Shown piece by piece: positions 33,921-44,500 of a stretch of DNA of 64,000 bases. The stretch covers positions 141,594 through 205,593 of the forward strand of contig JAZQAG010000029.1 in assembly GCA_045545095.1 (NCBI GenBank), in the 5' to 3' direction. Position numbers and translations under genes: made by a program. The stretch comes from Phocaeicola_A sp045545095 (GTDB lineage Bacteria > Bacteroidota > Bacteroidia > Bacteroidales > Bacteroidaceae). The notes beneath the pieces were generated by a model that was not told the DNA's origin, made no database searches, and worked only from the letters and a program-made list of their open reading frames with translations. The stretch's first letter is position 1. Each line of letters begins with the position of its first letter.

Positions 33921-36812
33921 ATGAAAAAACTCATTTTATGTGCTTCTTTCGTAGCAATGGGATTTTTTGCCTCCTGTGAAAAGGAGTTGCTTATCCCTGA
34001 AGGATCCAAACCGGAATGGTTAGGTGGGAGTATCTATGAGGAACTTCGTAGTGGAACCCATCTGAACGGAACATTCAACACCTATCTGAGGTTGATTGAT
34101 GATTTGGGTTACAACGAAATCCTTTCGAGGACGGGTAGTAAAACTATCTTCCCGGCAAATGATGAGGCTTTTGACCGTTTCTTCAAGAACAACAAGTATG
34201 GCGTAAGCTCATACGAGGAGTTGACAGAAGGAATGAAACGTCAGATCCTCAAGTCTTCTATGCTGGACAATGCCTTGCTTTCAGGCATGTTGTCCAATAT
34301 CAGTTCGGGTGATAACAGCGTGCAGCGTGGTAAGGCCATCAAGCACGAGACCAACATCAGTGTCACTGACTCTATCACCCATCTTCTCACTGGCGCAGAT
34401 ATGCCACAGAACAACCCTTATTGGGACGGTTATCGTAACAAGGGTATCCATGTGGTGTATGATGCCACCAAACCTATGATGGTACACTTTACCCGTGAGC
34501 AGATGCTGGGTAATGAGATTACCACGACAGGTACAGACTCTGACTTCGGTATCCTCCGTGGCGAGGCTGTCGGTACATCCATAGCCAACTCTGATACGGC
34601 CTATATCTACCAGACACGTATCGTCAGCCAGGATGTCACCTGTTTGAATGGTTATATCCATCAGGTGAACGATGTGCTGTTGCCTCCCGGAAACATTCCG
34701 CAGGTACTTCGCGAAGAGGACAATACCAAACTCTTCTCTCGTATCATCGATTACTTCTGTGCTCCTTATTACGATGCCAATACTACCCGTGACTACAACT
34801 CATGGGCTTTGGAGAATGCGATGCCCCTTATCGACTCCATCTTCCAGGTGCGCTATTTCACCGGTGGTCGTTCACAGGGTGGTACATACAATATCTTCGA
34901 CCCTGCTGGTACAGTCGTTACCCCAGAGAAGCGTCTGGATTGGGACCTTGGTTGGAACCAGTACTACTCTTCTACCGAAGCGTCCAACAGCTTGGCCGAT
35001 ATAGGTTCTATCCTTGTTCCGACAGACAAGGCTATTGAGGAGTACTTCCTGCCCGGTGGTGGAGGTGCATACTTCATCGACCTCTATGGAGATCTTCCTA
35101 ACGATTCTGCGAACTTGCCCCAGAACCTGGATGCCCTTCACAACAAGGGTAACGGTATCTTGACCTCTTTCGTCAACAACTTGATACAGACCTCTTTCGT
35201 GGCTACCGTACCCAGCAAGTTCGGTACCATCACCAACGAAGGTTCAGGTGACTTCATGGGCTTGACAAAGAACGATATCAGCCTGACAGCTGACAACAAG
35301 TACGATGTCGTAGTGGCCAACAACGGTGTCATCTACAAGATGAAGTCTATGATTGCCCCCGACGAATTCCAGTCGGTTATCGGTCCGGCCATCACCTATC
35401 CCGACATGTCTGTGATGGGCTATTTCACCAAGGATAAGACCACAGGTAATACACCATCTATCTTCGGTGCCGATATGTACTACTACCTGATGGCAATGAA
35501 GGCCAACTACCTCTACTTCATCCCCGATGATGAAGCGTTGGCAAAATGCTATATCGACCCCGTTTCATTGGGTTCTCCAACACCCCGTGCCATCGAATTC
35601 TACTCTTACGTAGAGGAGAAGAATGGTCGTGAGGAGACCAAATATGGTGCCCGTCTCTATCACTATGATCCCGAGACTGGTGTCATTGACACGTCTGCTC
35701 CTTATTCTAATGTACCTAATATTATTGCTACCTCTGGAACAACCTCTCCCTATGCTTCACAGGTCTATGATATGTTGAACTACAACACCGTGGTATTGGA
35801 TGCCGGTGAAGAGATTGTCAACAAGTACTACCTCACCAAGCATGGTGGTGCCATCTATCTGGAAGATTTGGCCAAGGTAGGTTCTAAGGTTTATGGTGGT
35901 GCCCAGATTGACAATGGTGCCGAACCAGCCGTTGTCGAAGAACTCTGGCAGGAGAAGAACGGATGGGCATTCCGTCTGAACAACGTTATCCAGCCGGCTC
36001 TTACCAGTGTGTATAAACTGTTGAGCAGCAACGAAGAGCGCTTCAGTGAATTCCTCGACCTCTGTGCAACCTTCGATGATAGCGGACTCCTCGACTGGGC
36101 CGGTATCAAGACCACAGCAGAGAAGGGACCCTCTCCCCAACAGAGATACATCGTATTCAGCGGAAAGAGTGATAAGGCGTTGGATATGAATATCAACTTC
36201 TTCAATGGATTCAACTATACCTTCTATGCGCCCGACAACGAGGCTATGGAGAAGGCTTATGCAAAAGGCTTGCCCCGTTACGAGGACCTGTTTGCCATCT
36301 ACGAAGAGTATGCCAATGCAGAAGAGGGTGTCTATGCCGATACCGACATCGCTGCAGCCAAGGCTGAAGTGCTGGCCAAGTTGATGGCTATGCGTGCCTT
36401 TGTACGTTACCACTTCCAGAACAACTCTGTATTTGCTGACAATGTAGTGCCTGCAGAGACCTACCAGTCACTCTACTCTTCAGAGTTGGGTATCCCCGTG
36501 AACATTACCTCACAGGGAGCTGATGGTGTGCTGACTATCCAGGATGCGAACCGCGACCGCACCATCACCATTGATGCCAACTCTACAGACAAGTTGGTCA
36601 ACAAGATGGTACGCGACTATGAGTTCGATCAGGCTTCGGCTGCCGCCACCTCTATCGCCGTATCTTCATTTGCTGTCGTACACCAGATCAGCGAGCCTCT
36701 CAGCTTCGATGCAAACGGTTACTACGACAATGCTTGGGTAAATCACGAGACCGGTGTGGCAAAGAGTCTGAACTATGCGAGATTGGTTAACTTAGCTAAT
36801 AACATTAAATAA
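33921..36812 (+). CDS. surface lipoprotein with about four fasciclin (FAS1) domains
   Basis: A 963-residue lipoprotein: signal peptide with lipobox FFASC (Cys near residue 19), then an acidic KELLIPEG start. FAS1 domains are marked by H1-type motifs (KTIFPANDEAFDRFF, SILVPTDKAIEEYF, YFIPDDEALAKCY, YTFYAPDNEAMEKAY) and H2-type motifs (NGYIHQVNDVLLPP, NGVIYKMKSMIAP, SSFAVVHQISEPL). FAS1 domains mediate adhesion and glycan or protein binding in many organisms. It leads an apparent operon, 8 bp before a SusC gene, which suggests a surface-binding partner of that transporter. No catalytic motif was seen. The ligand is unknown. Confidence 0.88.
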   Translation: MKKLILCASFVAMGFFASCEKELLIPEGSKPEWLGGSIYEELRSGTHLNGTFNTYLRLIDDLGYNEILSRTGSKTIFPANDEAFDRFFKNNKYGVSSYEELTEGMKRQILKSSMLDNALLSGMLSNISSGDNSVQRGKAIKHETNISVTDSITHLLTGADMPQNNPYWDGYRNKGIHVVYDATKPMMVHFTREQMLGNEITTTGTDSDFGILRGEAVGTSIANSDTAYIYQTRIVSQDVTCLNGYIHQVNDVLLPPGNIPQVLREEDNTKLFSRIIDYFCAPYYDANTTRDYNSWALENAMPLIDSIFQVRYFTGGRSQGGTYNIFDPAGTVVTPEKRLDWDLGWNQYYSSTEASNSLADIGSILVPTDKAIEEYFLPGGGGAYFIDLYGDLPNDSANLPQNLDALHNKGNGILTSFVNNLIQTSFVATVPSKFGTITNEGSGDFMGLTKNDISLTADNKYDVVVANNGVIYKMKSMIAPDEFQSVIGPAITYPDMSVMGYFTKDKTTGNTPSIFGADMYYYLMAMKANYLYFIPDDEALAKCYIDPVSLGSPTPRAIEFYSYVEEKNGREETKYGARLYHYDPETGVIDTSAPYSNVPNIIATSGTTSPYASQVYDMLNYNTVVLDAGEEIVNKYYLTKHGGAIYLEDLAKVGSKVYGGAQIDNGAEPAVVEELWQEKNGWAFRLNNVIQPALTSVYKLLSSNEERFSEFLDLCATFDDSGLLDWAGIKTTAEKGPSPQQRYIVFSGKSDKALDMNINFFNGFNYTFYAPDNEAMEKAYAKGLPRYEDLFAIYEEYANAEEGVYADTDIAAAKAEVLAKLMAMRAFVRYHFQNNSVFADNVVPAETYQSLYSSELGIPVNITSQGADGVLTIQDANRDRTITIDANSTDKLVNKMVRDYEFDQASAAATSIAVSSFAVVHQISEPLSFDANGYYDNAWVNHETGVAKSLNYARLVNLANNIK

Positions 36813-36820
36813 ATAATACT

Positions 36821-39800
36821 ATGTCAAAATCTAAAGTCCTACTGATAGGCTTGTTCTGCCTGCTGGCACAGTTGGCTGCGGCTCAGAGCAAGGTCATATC
36901 AGGTACGGTAGAAGACGCAATGGGGCCTGTTATCTTTGCCAACGTCATCGAACAGGACGCCGATAACCGTATTGTCAGTGCGACACAAACTGATATGATG
37001 GGTAACTTCTCCATGGAAATCAAGAATCCCAAAAACAAGTTGGTGGTTTCTTATGTGGGTAGTAAAACCAAAATATTGACCATTGGAAACCAGACAGTTT
37101 TCAAAATCTCTCTGGAAGAGGAGTCTAACGCACTTAGTGAGGTAGTCATCACTTCCAAACGTACCAATTCGGGTGGTTTGAACATCCCCGACCGTGAGAT
37201 GACCGTGGCTCGTCAGACATTTGACCTCACCGAGGTTGAGGGTATGTCATTTACATCAGCCGACGAGGCCCTGCAGGGTGAGATTGCCGGTCTGGATATC
37301 GTGGCAAACTCCGGTAACCTGGGTGCCGGTACAACCATGCGTCTGCGTGGTGTGACCACCATCAATGGTAATGCCGAACCGCTCATCGTGGTGGATGAGA
37401 AAATCTTCGACAATCCCGATGAGACCTTCGACTTTGCCAATGCCAACGAGGAGGAGTACGCTTCATTGCTTTCGGTAAACGTGGAAGATATCGCCAAGAT
37501 TGACGTCCTCAAGGATGCTGCCGCTACAGCGGTATGGGGTTCTCAGGGTGCCAATGGTGTAATCTTGATTACCACCAAGCGTGGTGCACGTGGTAAACCG
37601 CGTGTGAACTTCTCTTATAAGTTTACCGGAAACTGGCAGCCCAAGGGATATGACCTCCTCAATGGTGATGACTATACCATGTTGCTCAAAGAGGAGTACT
37701 ACAACCCCAACCAGTCCAATACGGCTACATCCAACATCCGTGAGATCAACTACGATGACACATGGGCCGAATACCAGAACTGGAACAACAATACCGACTG
37801 GGTGGATGCTGTGAAGCAGTTCGGACAGATGCACTCATACAACCTCAATATCACCGGTGGTGGTGAGAAGGCACAGTTCCGTATCTCAGGAGGTTATGAC
37901 CACCAGACAGGTTCTATCATCAAGCAGGAGTTGAACCGTTTGTCAACCCGACTCGTGTTGGATTATAACGTGTCTGACCGTATCCGTTTCTCTACCAACT
38001 TTGCGTTGACCTATACCGACAACATGCAGAACTATTCAAATCTGCTTCCTCTGGCCCAGAAGATGGCTCCTAACATGAGTATCTACAAGCAGGACGGTAA
38101 CGGCCGCGACACGGACGAGTTCTATATCATGAACCCGCAGGGTACGCTCAATGCCAACACTCCTTATACCGGTAACTATTCTTCTTACGAGTTGCGTGCC
38201 ATCCGCGCCTTGGGTAACCCCATCGCCATTTCAGAACTCGCTTGGAAGGAGGACGAGACTTACCGTATCACTCCTGACTTCCAGATCAAATACGAACTCT
38301 TGGGTCTGGAGCACGGACAGCATCGTTTGACCTTCAACGGACGTGTGGACTTCGATATCTATGCCCGTTCAGTCCCCTCATTTGCTGCAGCCGGATTGAC
38401 TACAAGCGGTTATAACGTGAGCGACCAGTACAATACCAGCCAGAAGGACGAGAGCAACCGTCTGAGAATCGGCGGACGTGCTGAGTTGGTATATACTCCG
38501 TACTTCAGAAACGAGGATCTCGCCATGACCATGTTGGCCCGTTACGAGATGAGTACACAGAAGAGTACCTCACAGAGTGTACGCCAGTACTCACTGCCTG
38601 ACGGTATCACTTCACCGACAGCTCCCGGTGCATTGCCCGGCAATGGTTTGAGCACAGGTAACAGCCGTGGTAACTCACAGAGTTTGCTTTACAACGGTCA
38701 CTTCTCTTACAAGGGTATCTATAGCTTGGGCTTCTCACTCCGTGCCGATGGTAACTCCAAGTTCGGCCCCAAGCAGAAGTGGGCTTACTTCCCCGGTGTG
38801 TCATTGCGTTACAACATCTCTGACGAGAAGTTCTTCACCCCAATCCGCGAGAATCTGGCTGTCTCTATGCTCGGTCTGCGTGCATCATGGGGTATTGTAG
38901 GTAAGGCTCCCGATGCCGACTACCTCTTCTATAACTCTTACAACCTGAGTGCCGGAAACTACAACGGTGCGGGTACAGCCATCATGGATGGTCTGAAGTT
39001 GGATGACCTCCGTTGGGAGAAGACCACTTCATACAACCTTGGTTTCAACGTCGGTTTCCTGGAAGACCTCATCAATGTGGATTTCGACTTCTATCACAAG
39101 GATACCAAAGACCTGCTCATGAGTGGTGTAAGAATTCCTTCTACTACCGGTTATCCCACTTTGGCTTACCAGAATGTGGGTAGCATGACCAACGATGGTT
39201 GGGAAATGAACGTCAGCGCCAAGAACTTCCTGAAATTCGGCAAGTTCTCAGTGAGTGCAGGTTTCAACGTATATCAGAACTACAATGAGATTACCGAAAT
39301 GGATGAGCGCGTGCTCAGCTCCATCAACTCAGACTGGACAGCTACCAACCGTAGCGCATTCCAGAACCGTGTACAGGTGAACAATCCGTTGGGTTCTATC
39401 TATGGTTTCCGCTACAAGGGTGTTTACCAATATACTTATGACTACCTCCTCAACGAACGTACCGAGCAGGGGTGGACCAACGATGAGTTCGAGGCTCACT
39501 TGAACAACATGCTGGCCGAAGGCAAGACCTTCCCCGTAGCTGTAGGTAACGACGGTAAGGTGATCATGCAGGCTAACGGTACACCGCAACGTATGGTCTA
39601 TAACTTTGTGGATGGTGCCTCTACCTATGAGTTCCAGGGTGGTGATGCTATCTATGAGGATATCAATAATGACGGACAGATCAACAGCTTGGATATCGTC
39701 TATTTGGGTAACAGTATGCCTAAGATTGCCGGTGGTTTCAACTTCACCCTCAACTATGGCCGTTGGAACCTCAAGGCACGTTTCATGTTCCGTGCAGGAA

Positions 39801-40219
39801 ACAAGGTGGTCAATGCAGCCCGCCAGAGTCTGGAGTCTATGTCAACAGCCTACAATCAGGCCTCTTCTGTAAACTACCGTTGGCGTAAGGATGGCGACGT
39901 GACCATGATGCCTCGCGCTATCTTCGTTTATGACGACAATTCTGCTTACAACTACCAGGGTTCAAGCCGCTACGTGGAGGATGGTTCATTCCTGCGTTTC
40001 CAGAACCTGCAGATAGGTTACAACTTCGACAAGAAGATGATCAAGAACTGGGGTCTCAACGATTTGCGTTTCTATGTGACGATGAACAACCTCTGGTGCT
40101 GGACCAAGTACTCAGGTGTGGATCCTGAAATCTCTTGGGGTTCATGGGGTATCGCCACAGATAACTCGCAGACTCCTCGTGCCAAGTCATTCACAGCCAA
40201 TATTGCTATTGGATTCTAA
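36821..40219 (+). CDS. SusC/RagA-type TonB-dependent transporter (first copy)
   Basis: A 1132-residue outer-membrane transporter. Signal peptide MSKSKVLLIGLFCLLAQLAAAQ is followed by a carboxypeptidase-regulatory-like domain (ISGTVEDAMGPVIFANVIEQ). The plug carries TTMRLRGVTTINGNAEPLIVVDE and VEDIAKIDVLKDAAATAVWGSQGANGVILITTKRG. The barrel ends with PRAKSFTANIAIGF, with a C-terminal aromatic. SusC proteins import oligomers with a SusD lid, powered by TonB. Unusually, the plug region has a Glu/Asn-rich insertion (DETFDFANANEEEYASLLS). The gene lies between a FAS1 lipoprotein and SusD. Confidence 0.96.
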   Translation: MSKSKVLLIGLFCLLAQLAAAQSKVISGTVEDAMGPVIFANVIEQDADNRIVSATQTDMMGNFSMEIKNPKNKLVVSYVGSKTKILTIGNQTVFKISLEEESNALSEVVITSKRTNSGGLNIPDREMTVARQTFDLTEVEGMSFTSADEALQGEIAGLDIVANSGNLGAGTTMRLRGVTTINGNAEPLIVVDEKIFDNPDETFDFANANEEEYASLLSVNVEDIAKIDVLKDAAATAVWGSQGANGVILITTKRGARGKPRVNFSYKFTGNWQPKGYDLLNGDDYTMLLKEEYYNPNQSNTATSNIREINYDDTWAEYQNWNNNTDWVDAVKQFGQMHSYNLNITGGGEKAQFRISGGYDHQTGSIIKQELNRLSTRLVLDYNVSDRIRFSTNFALTYTDNMQNYSNLLPLAQKMAPNMSIYKQDGNGRDTDEFYIMNPQGTLNANTPYTGNYSSYELRAIRALGNPIAISELAWKEDETYRITPDFQIKYELLGLEHGQHRLTFNGRVDFDIYARSVPSFAAAGLTTSGYNVSDQYNTSQKDESNRLRIGGRAELVYTPYFRNEDLAMTMLARYEMSTQKSTSQSVRQYSLPDGITSPTAPGALPGNGLSTGNSRGNSQSLLYNGHFSYKGIYSLGFSLRADGNSKFGPKQKWAYFPGVSLRYNISDEKFFTPIRENLAVSMLGLRASWGIVGKAPDADYLFYNSYNLSAGNYNGAGTAIMDGLKLDDLRWEKTTSYNLGFNVGFLEDLINVDFDFYHKDTKDLLMSGVRIPSTTGYPTLAYQNVGSMTNDGWEMNVSAKNFLKFGKFSVSAGFNVYQNYNEITEMDERVLSSINSDWTATNRSAFQNRVQVNNPLGSIYGFRYKGVYQYTYDYLLNERTEQGWTNDEFEAHLNNMLAEGKTFPVAVGNDGKVIMQANGTPQRMVYNFVDGASTYEFQGGDAIYEDINNDGQINSLDIVYLGNSMPKIAGGFNFTLNYGRWNLKARFMFRAGNKVVNAARQSLESMSTAYNQASSVNYRWRKDGDVTMMPRAIFVYDDNSAYNYQGSSRYVEDGSFLRFQNLQIGYNFDKKMIKNWGLNDLRFYVTMNNLWCWTKYSGVDPEISWGSWGIATDNSQTPRAKSFTANIAIGF

Positions 40220-40258
40220 GAATGAAGAGTGTAGAATCATAAATCATACATCAGAAAT

Positions 40259-42172
40259 ATGAAAAAGATAGTATCAATCATAATATCCGGTTTGGCCATG
40301 ATGTCCTGCGTGGATACGGTTCTGCTTCCTGACAACAAGACGGTGGAAGAGGACTTCTGGCAAACCAAGAACGATGTGGCTATGATGGTGAATGGTGCAT
40401 ACGCCAAGATGGCTACTTCTAATGTGCAGCAACGCATGCTTGTATGGACCATGCGGGCTGATGAACTCAATGTGAACAGCTCATTGAGCAACAACGACCT
40501 GAACCAGATCTATTCAGCCAATATCCAGACCACTAACAACTTCAACAGCTGGGCAGATTTCTATTCTATCATCAACCAGTGTAACCTGGTGCTCAGCAAG
40601 TCTGCCGAGGTAATGGATATCGACCCCAACTACCTGGAAGGTGACCACCTGAACAATGTGGCACAGATGAAGGCTTTGCGTTCACTCTGCTACTTCTACC
40701 TGGTACGTGCTTTCCGCGATGTACCCTTGGTGCTGGAGCCTTACAAGGAGAGCTCACAGGAGATGAATATCCCTCAGGTGGCTCCCGGCTTTGTCATCGA
40801 CCAGATTATCGCTGACCTCGAGGAGGTGAAGGATTATGCCCTCTCTTCCCAGTCAATTGCCGACTGGACCCGTTGTGGATACTTTACCCGCGATGGTATC
40901 TATGCCCTTTTGGCCGATGTCTATCTCTGGAAGGCATCTGTTACCGGTGACAAGTATTGCTACAACAGATGTATCGAATGCTGCGATGTTATCCGTGCCA
41001 ACCGCGACATCAAGAACGACCTTATGGGTGGTGGAGCTTTCGGACCCGTAGCTGAGACGTTGGACGACGACGGCTTCAACCTGAACAGCTATTACAACTA
41101 TTATAACCTGTTCGGTACCCAACCGAAGAACGGAAACGATGAAGAGTCACTCTTCGAGCTCCAGTTCACCGACAACACAGGTCTTTGCATCGTATATAAT
41201 ATGTATAAGAACAGCAACGGTGCACTGCCTCAATTCTATGCCAGTGCCGCATATGCCAAGACTGGTACGGCAGATGTCAGTGTCTTCAATCAGACCAACT
41301 CTGCCAAGGATGTACGTGGCTTCGAGAGCGTCTATGACTTCAACGGTGCGTCTGATGAAGGATTCATGGTTCGTAAGTTCGTGGCTCAGACATCATTGCC
41401 CACTAATGCGTACGGTGCCACTTCCCTTTCAGCACAGACCAAAACGGCACGTTCCTATACCGGTTACGACCAGAACTGGATTGTCTATCGTGTGGCCGAT
41501 GTCATGCTGATGAAGGCCGAGGCATTGGTACAGAAGGCTGCTCTGCAGGAGAAGGCTCAGGCACATCTGGTAGCTGATTTGGAAGCTGCAACGACTCCCG
41601 AAGACTCTATGGCTATTGCAGAACAGATGGTAGAGGCTATCACGGAGATTCAGAACATGCATGTGCAGGCTGCCCGTTATGCACAGATTGTCAATACCCG
41701 TGCCCGCATCGACGGTGTATCAGACATCGACTCTACCAAGTATCGTTCTACATTGATTCCCAATACGGTGGCTGTCAGTGCTTACGCTACATACATGCGT
41801 GCCATCTATACCGGATTGGCTGCTACCAATGCCGAGTTGGAGGTTTTGGTGATGGACGAACGTGCTCGTGAGCTCTGCTTCGAGGGCAAGCGTTGGTACG
41901 ATATGCTCCGCTACAACTACCGCCATGTGGAAGGTGTCAACTACAATGCCACATTGGCTGAGCAGGGAGGTAATTTCGTGAAGAACTATGAGGAGATGCT
42001 CAAACTCGTGTCACGCAAATATACTTCCGGTGGTGGAACAGGTGTTACTGCCAAGATGCAGACCGAGCCTTATCTCTATATGCCGATATTGCGCAGCGAA
42101 ATAGAGGTGAACTCAGCCTTGAAGCAGAACCCCGTTTACTTCGATGGTGACACCACTGAGAAAAACTATTAA
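40259..42172 (+). CDS. SusD/RagB-type surface lipoprotein (first copy)
   Basis: A 637-residue lipoprotein with lipobox GLAMMSC and an N-terminal SusD-like segment (TVEEDFWQTKNDVAMMVNGAYA). TPR-helical features include YSIINQCNLVLSKSAEVMD and MKALRSLCYFYLVRAFRDVPLV. The C-terminal ERARELCFEGKRWYDMLRY is the conserved RagB/SusD signature. It forms the lid that hands substrate to the adjacent SusC. A helical Ala/Glu-rich insertion (about 400-460) is unusual. The spacer before it and after it contains CATAAATCATA-type words. Confidence 0.95.
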   Translation: MKKIVSIIISGLAMMSCVDTVLLPDNKTVEEDFWQTKNDVAMMVNGAYAKMATSNVQQRMLVWTMRADELNVNSSLSNNDLNQIYSANIQTTNNFNSWADFYSIINQCNLVLSKSAEVMDIDPNYLEGDHLNNVAQMKALRSLCYFYLVRAFRDVPLVLEPYKESSQEMNIPQVAPGFVIDQIIADLEEVKDYALSSQSIADWTRCGYFTRDGIYALLADVYLWKASVTGDKYCYNRCIECCDVIRANRDIKNDLMGGGAFGPVAETLDDDGFNLNSYYNYYNLFGTQPKNGNDEESLFELQFTDNTGLCIVYNMYKNSNGALPQFYASAAYAKTGTADVSVFNQTNSAKDVRGFESVYDFNGASDEGFMVRKFVAQTSLPTNAYGATSLSAQTKTARSYTGYDQNWIVYRVADVMLMKAEALVQKAALQEKAQAHLVADLEAATTPEDSMAIAEQMVEAITEIQNMHVQAARYAQIVNTRARIDGVSDIDSTKYRSTLIPNTVAVSAYATYMRAIYTGLAATNAELEVLVMDERARELCFEGKRWYDMLRYNYRHVEGVNYNATLAEQGGNFVKNYEEMLKLVSRKYTSGGGTGVTAKMQTEPYLYMPILRSEIEVNSALKQNPVYFDGDTTEKNY

Positions 42173-42247
42173 TTGAGTGGTGATAAATGAAGTGATAACT
42201 CATAACTCAAAACTCATAACTCATAAATCATAAATCAAATGACTATT

Positions 42248-44422
42248 ATGAACAAGAATATATGTAAGGTAGCTTTGGGACTGTTGCTGGGTGCAACAGT
42301 GTCCCTGACCTCCTGCAACGAGGAACCGGATGAGTCGAACCTCTATACCTTTACCGGGCAGACCATTCAGGATTTCTTGATGGAGAACGACTCCACCTTC
42401 AGTCTCTTCAATGTCATCATGAACCGTTCGGGATATGACCGCATGATGGCAACTTGGGGCACATATACCTGCTATGCTCCCGTGAACGAGGGTGTGGTAG
42501 CCTATCTGGACAGCCTCTATAACGACCCGAAGGCTAAAATCGAACACAACGGTATGACAGAGAACAGTGTATATGGCCTCACTGACGAACAGTGCAAGGA
42601 GATTGCCCGTTACCACCTCTCTTCTATTCCAAACTCTTTTGTCGAGGTGTTGAGCAACTTCAACGGTAAGGAGGTTGCCACAATGCTGAACACACCTTTC
42701 ACCTCCAAGTTGTGGGACGACGGTATCGTACGTTTCAACGGAGTGGCCAAGGTGCTCACTTATGACAATGAGATGACCAACGGATATGTTCACACCATTT
42801 CGGATGTGATTCCCCGTTCAACCATGCAGCTCTCTGACAAGATCAAGGAGTTGGAAGAGTATGCTCTCTTCTTCGAGGCGTTGGACTCTTGCGGACTGTT
42901 GGACACTCTCTCTATCGACCGCAAGCGCGAAGCTGACGGAAGTGTGACGAAGTACAGCCTTTCCAACATCGCCGGTCGTCCGGGTTCTTCATGGGCATCA
43001 GCCAAGTTCTATGTACCAGAAGAGTGCAAGATCAAATATACCATCTTTGCAGAGGACAGCACAGTCTTCGCGAATGCCGGTATCACCGATTTCGCTTCGC
43101 TGAAGAAGAAATGTGCGGAACTTTATGGTGGTGCGGCTGCCTGGTATGACTATCCCGGCAAGGATGAAGGTGTACAGATCAGTACGGGTGATGACTATAC
43201 CAATCCTTACAACGTGGTGAACATGTTCATGCGTTACCACATCGTGGCTGCCGGTATGGCCTACTCCAAGTTAGTTTATATCAAGGACAATGCCAATGCC
43301 AACTGGAACTATGCTTTCGGTGGCGAACCGTTTGACTACTACGAGACCCTGTTGCCCAATACGCTGATGAAGATTTGGCAGCCTCTCTACCAGAATACAG
43401 GCCGTTCCGACAATATTTGGATCAACCGCTGGCGTCGTAACAATACGTTGACCGACGAGATTGGTACATTCGGAGACGATGCGACACACGATATCGTATC
43501 CGACGGTGTACGTATCATCAACAAGGATGGTGGTATCCAGGCTTACAACGGATATATCCACCCCATCAGCGACCTGCTGGTATATGATGAAAAGGTGCCC
43601 AGTGGTGTGCTCCACGAACGTATGCGTATCGACGTGGGAACCATGCTCTATGAGTTGATCAACAACGACATCCGTTTCGCCTCTGCTGCCGAAATCGGTG
43701 CCATGAACTTGTCAAGCTCTGCCGGTGACATGACCCGTCTGCCTTTGGATTACTTTGATAATCTGTATTGTTACAACAAAACGACCAAACTTTCATGGTA
43801 CACCACTGGTGCATGGCGTGCATGGGAGGCCGACCAGCTCTCTGGTTGGGACGAAAATGACTTCGCCTTCCGTCTGCCTCCAGTACCGACAGGTGACTAT
43901 GAAATCCGTATCATCTATCCTCCTATGGGTAACAGCGGTCTGCAGCAGTACTACATCGGTACCTCTACCGACCCCAGCAGCATGATACCTATGGGTATTC
44001 CGGTGGATGCCCGTTATCCGAACTCAGGTATAGAAGCCGACCGTATTTCTTCAGGTTACATGCTCTCTTCTGAGTTTGACGACTACGGTGTGGCATCTGA
44101 CCTGGTAATGCGTAACCACGGTTACATGCGTGCTCCCGCCAGCTTCTCACGTGGTACATACAACTCTGTGAAGGAGCGTATCTATTCAGCCGATGAATTG
44201 ATTGCCAACATCAGCGGTTGCTGCCGTTACGAAGAAGGATACGGTACCAGTATGATGCGTAAGATCTTAGGTGTACACCACCTTGAGCAGGGTCAAGAGT
44301 ACTGGATCCGTCTGAAGAACCTCTTGCAGGGTTACGACCAGTTGGGATTCAGCATCGACTTCATCGAGTTGGTTCCTCTGGATATTGTGAACAGTCAGGA
44401 TTTCACCGAAGACTGGTATTAA
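42248..44422 (+). CDS. surface lipoprotein with two FAS1 domains and a C-terminal beta domain
   Basis: A 724-residue lipoprotein from the ATG at 42248 (another ATG lies three codons upstream). Lipobox SLTSC is followed by Asn-Glu-Glu. The first FAS1 domain shows YTCYAPVNEGVVAYLDSLY and NGYVHTISDVIP; the second shows YTIFAEDSTVFANAG and NGYIHPISDLLVYDE. The last ~270 residues (from about 460) form a different, aromatic and beta-rich domain (LPPVPTGDYEIRIIYPPMG, then QGQEYWIRLKNLLQGYDQLGFSIDFIELVP) that could be a ligand-binding module. It follows SusD1 by 75 bp. The specific binding partner is unknown. Confidence 0.85.
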   Translation: MNKNICKVALGLLLGATVSLTSCNEEPDESNLYTFTGQTIQDFLMENDSTFSLFNVIMNRSGYDRMMATWGTYTCYAPVNEGVVAYLDSLYNDPKAKIEHNGMTENSVYGLTDEQCKEIARYHLSSIPNSFVEVLSNFNGKEVATMLNTPFTSKLWDDGIVRFNGVAKVLTYDNEMTNGYVHTISDVIPRSTMQLSDKIKELEEYALFFEALDSCGLLDTLSIDRKREADGSVTKYSLSNIAGRPGSSWASAKFYVPEECKIKYTIFAEDSTVFANAGITDFASLKKKCAELYGGAAAWYDYPGKDEGVQISTGDDYTNPYNVVNMFMRYHIVAAGMAYSKLVYIKDNANANWNYAFGGEPFDYYETLLPNTLMKIWQPLYQNTGRSDNIWINRWRRNNTLTDEIGTFGDDATHDIVSDGVRIINKDGGIQAYNGYIHPISDLLVYDEKVPSGVLHERMRIDVGTMLYELINNDIRFASAAEIGAMNLSSSAGDMTRLPLDYFDNLYCYNKTTKLSWYTTGAWRAWEADQLSGWDENDFAFRLPPVPTGDYEIRIIYPPMGNSGLQQYYIGTSTDPSSMIPMGIPVDARYPNSGIEADRISSGYMLSSEFDDYGVASDLVMRNHGYMRAPASFSRGTYNSVKERIYSADELIANISGCCRYEEGYGTSMMRKILGVHHLEQGQEYWIRLKNLLQGYDQLGFSIDFIELVPLDIVNSQDFTEDWY

Positions 44423-44437
44423 TGAGACATCTTCCTA

Positions 44438-44459
44438 TCCCTCCCCTTGGTGGGAGGGA
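44438..44459. repeat. intercistronic hairpin between two FAS1 genes
   Basis: An 8-bp stem TCCCTCCC / GGGAGGGA with a 6-nt loop, 16 bp after the stop of the second FAS1 gene. There is no T-run, so read-through is expected. It resembles the core of the dispersed CTCCC...GGGAG element. Confidence 0.6.
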
Positions 44460-44500
44460 CACAGGAGAGACATTATAAATAGTAAATTATAAATGTAATT

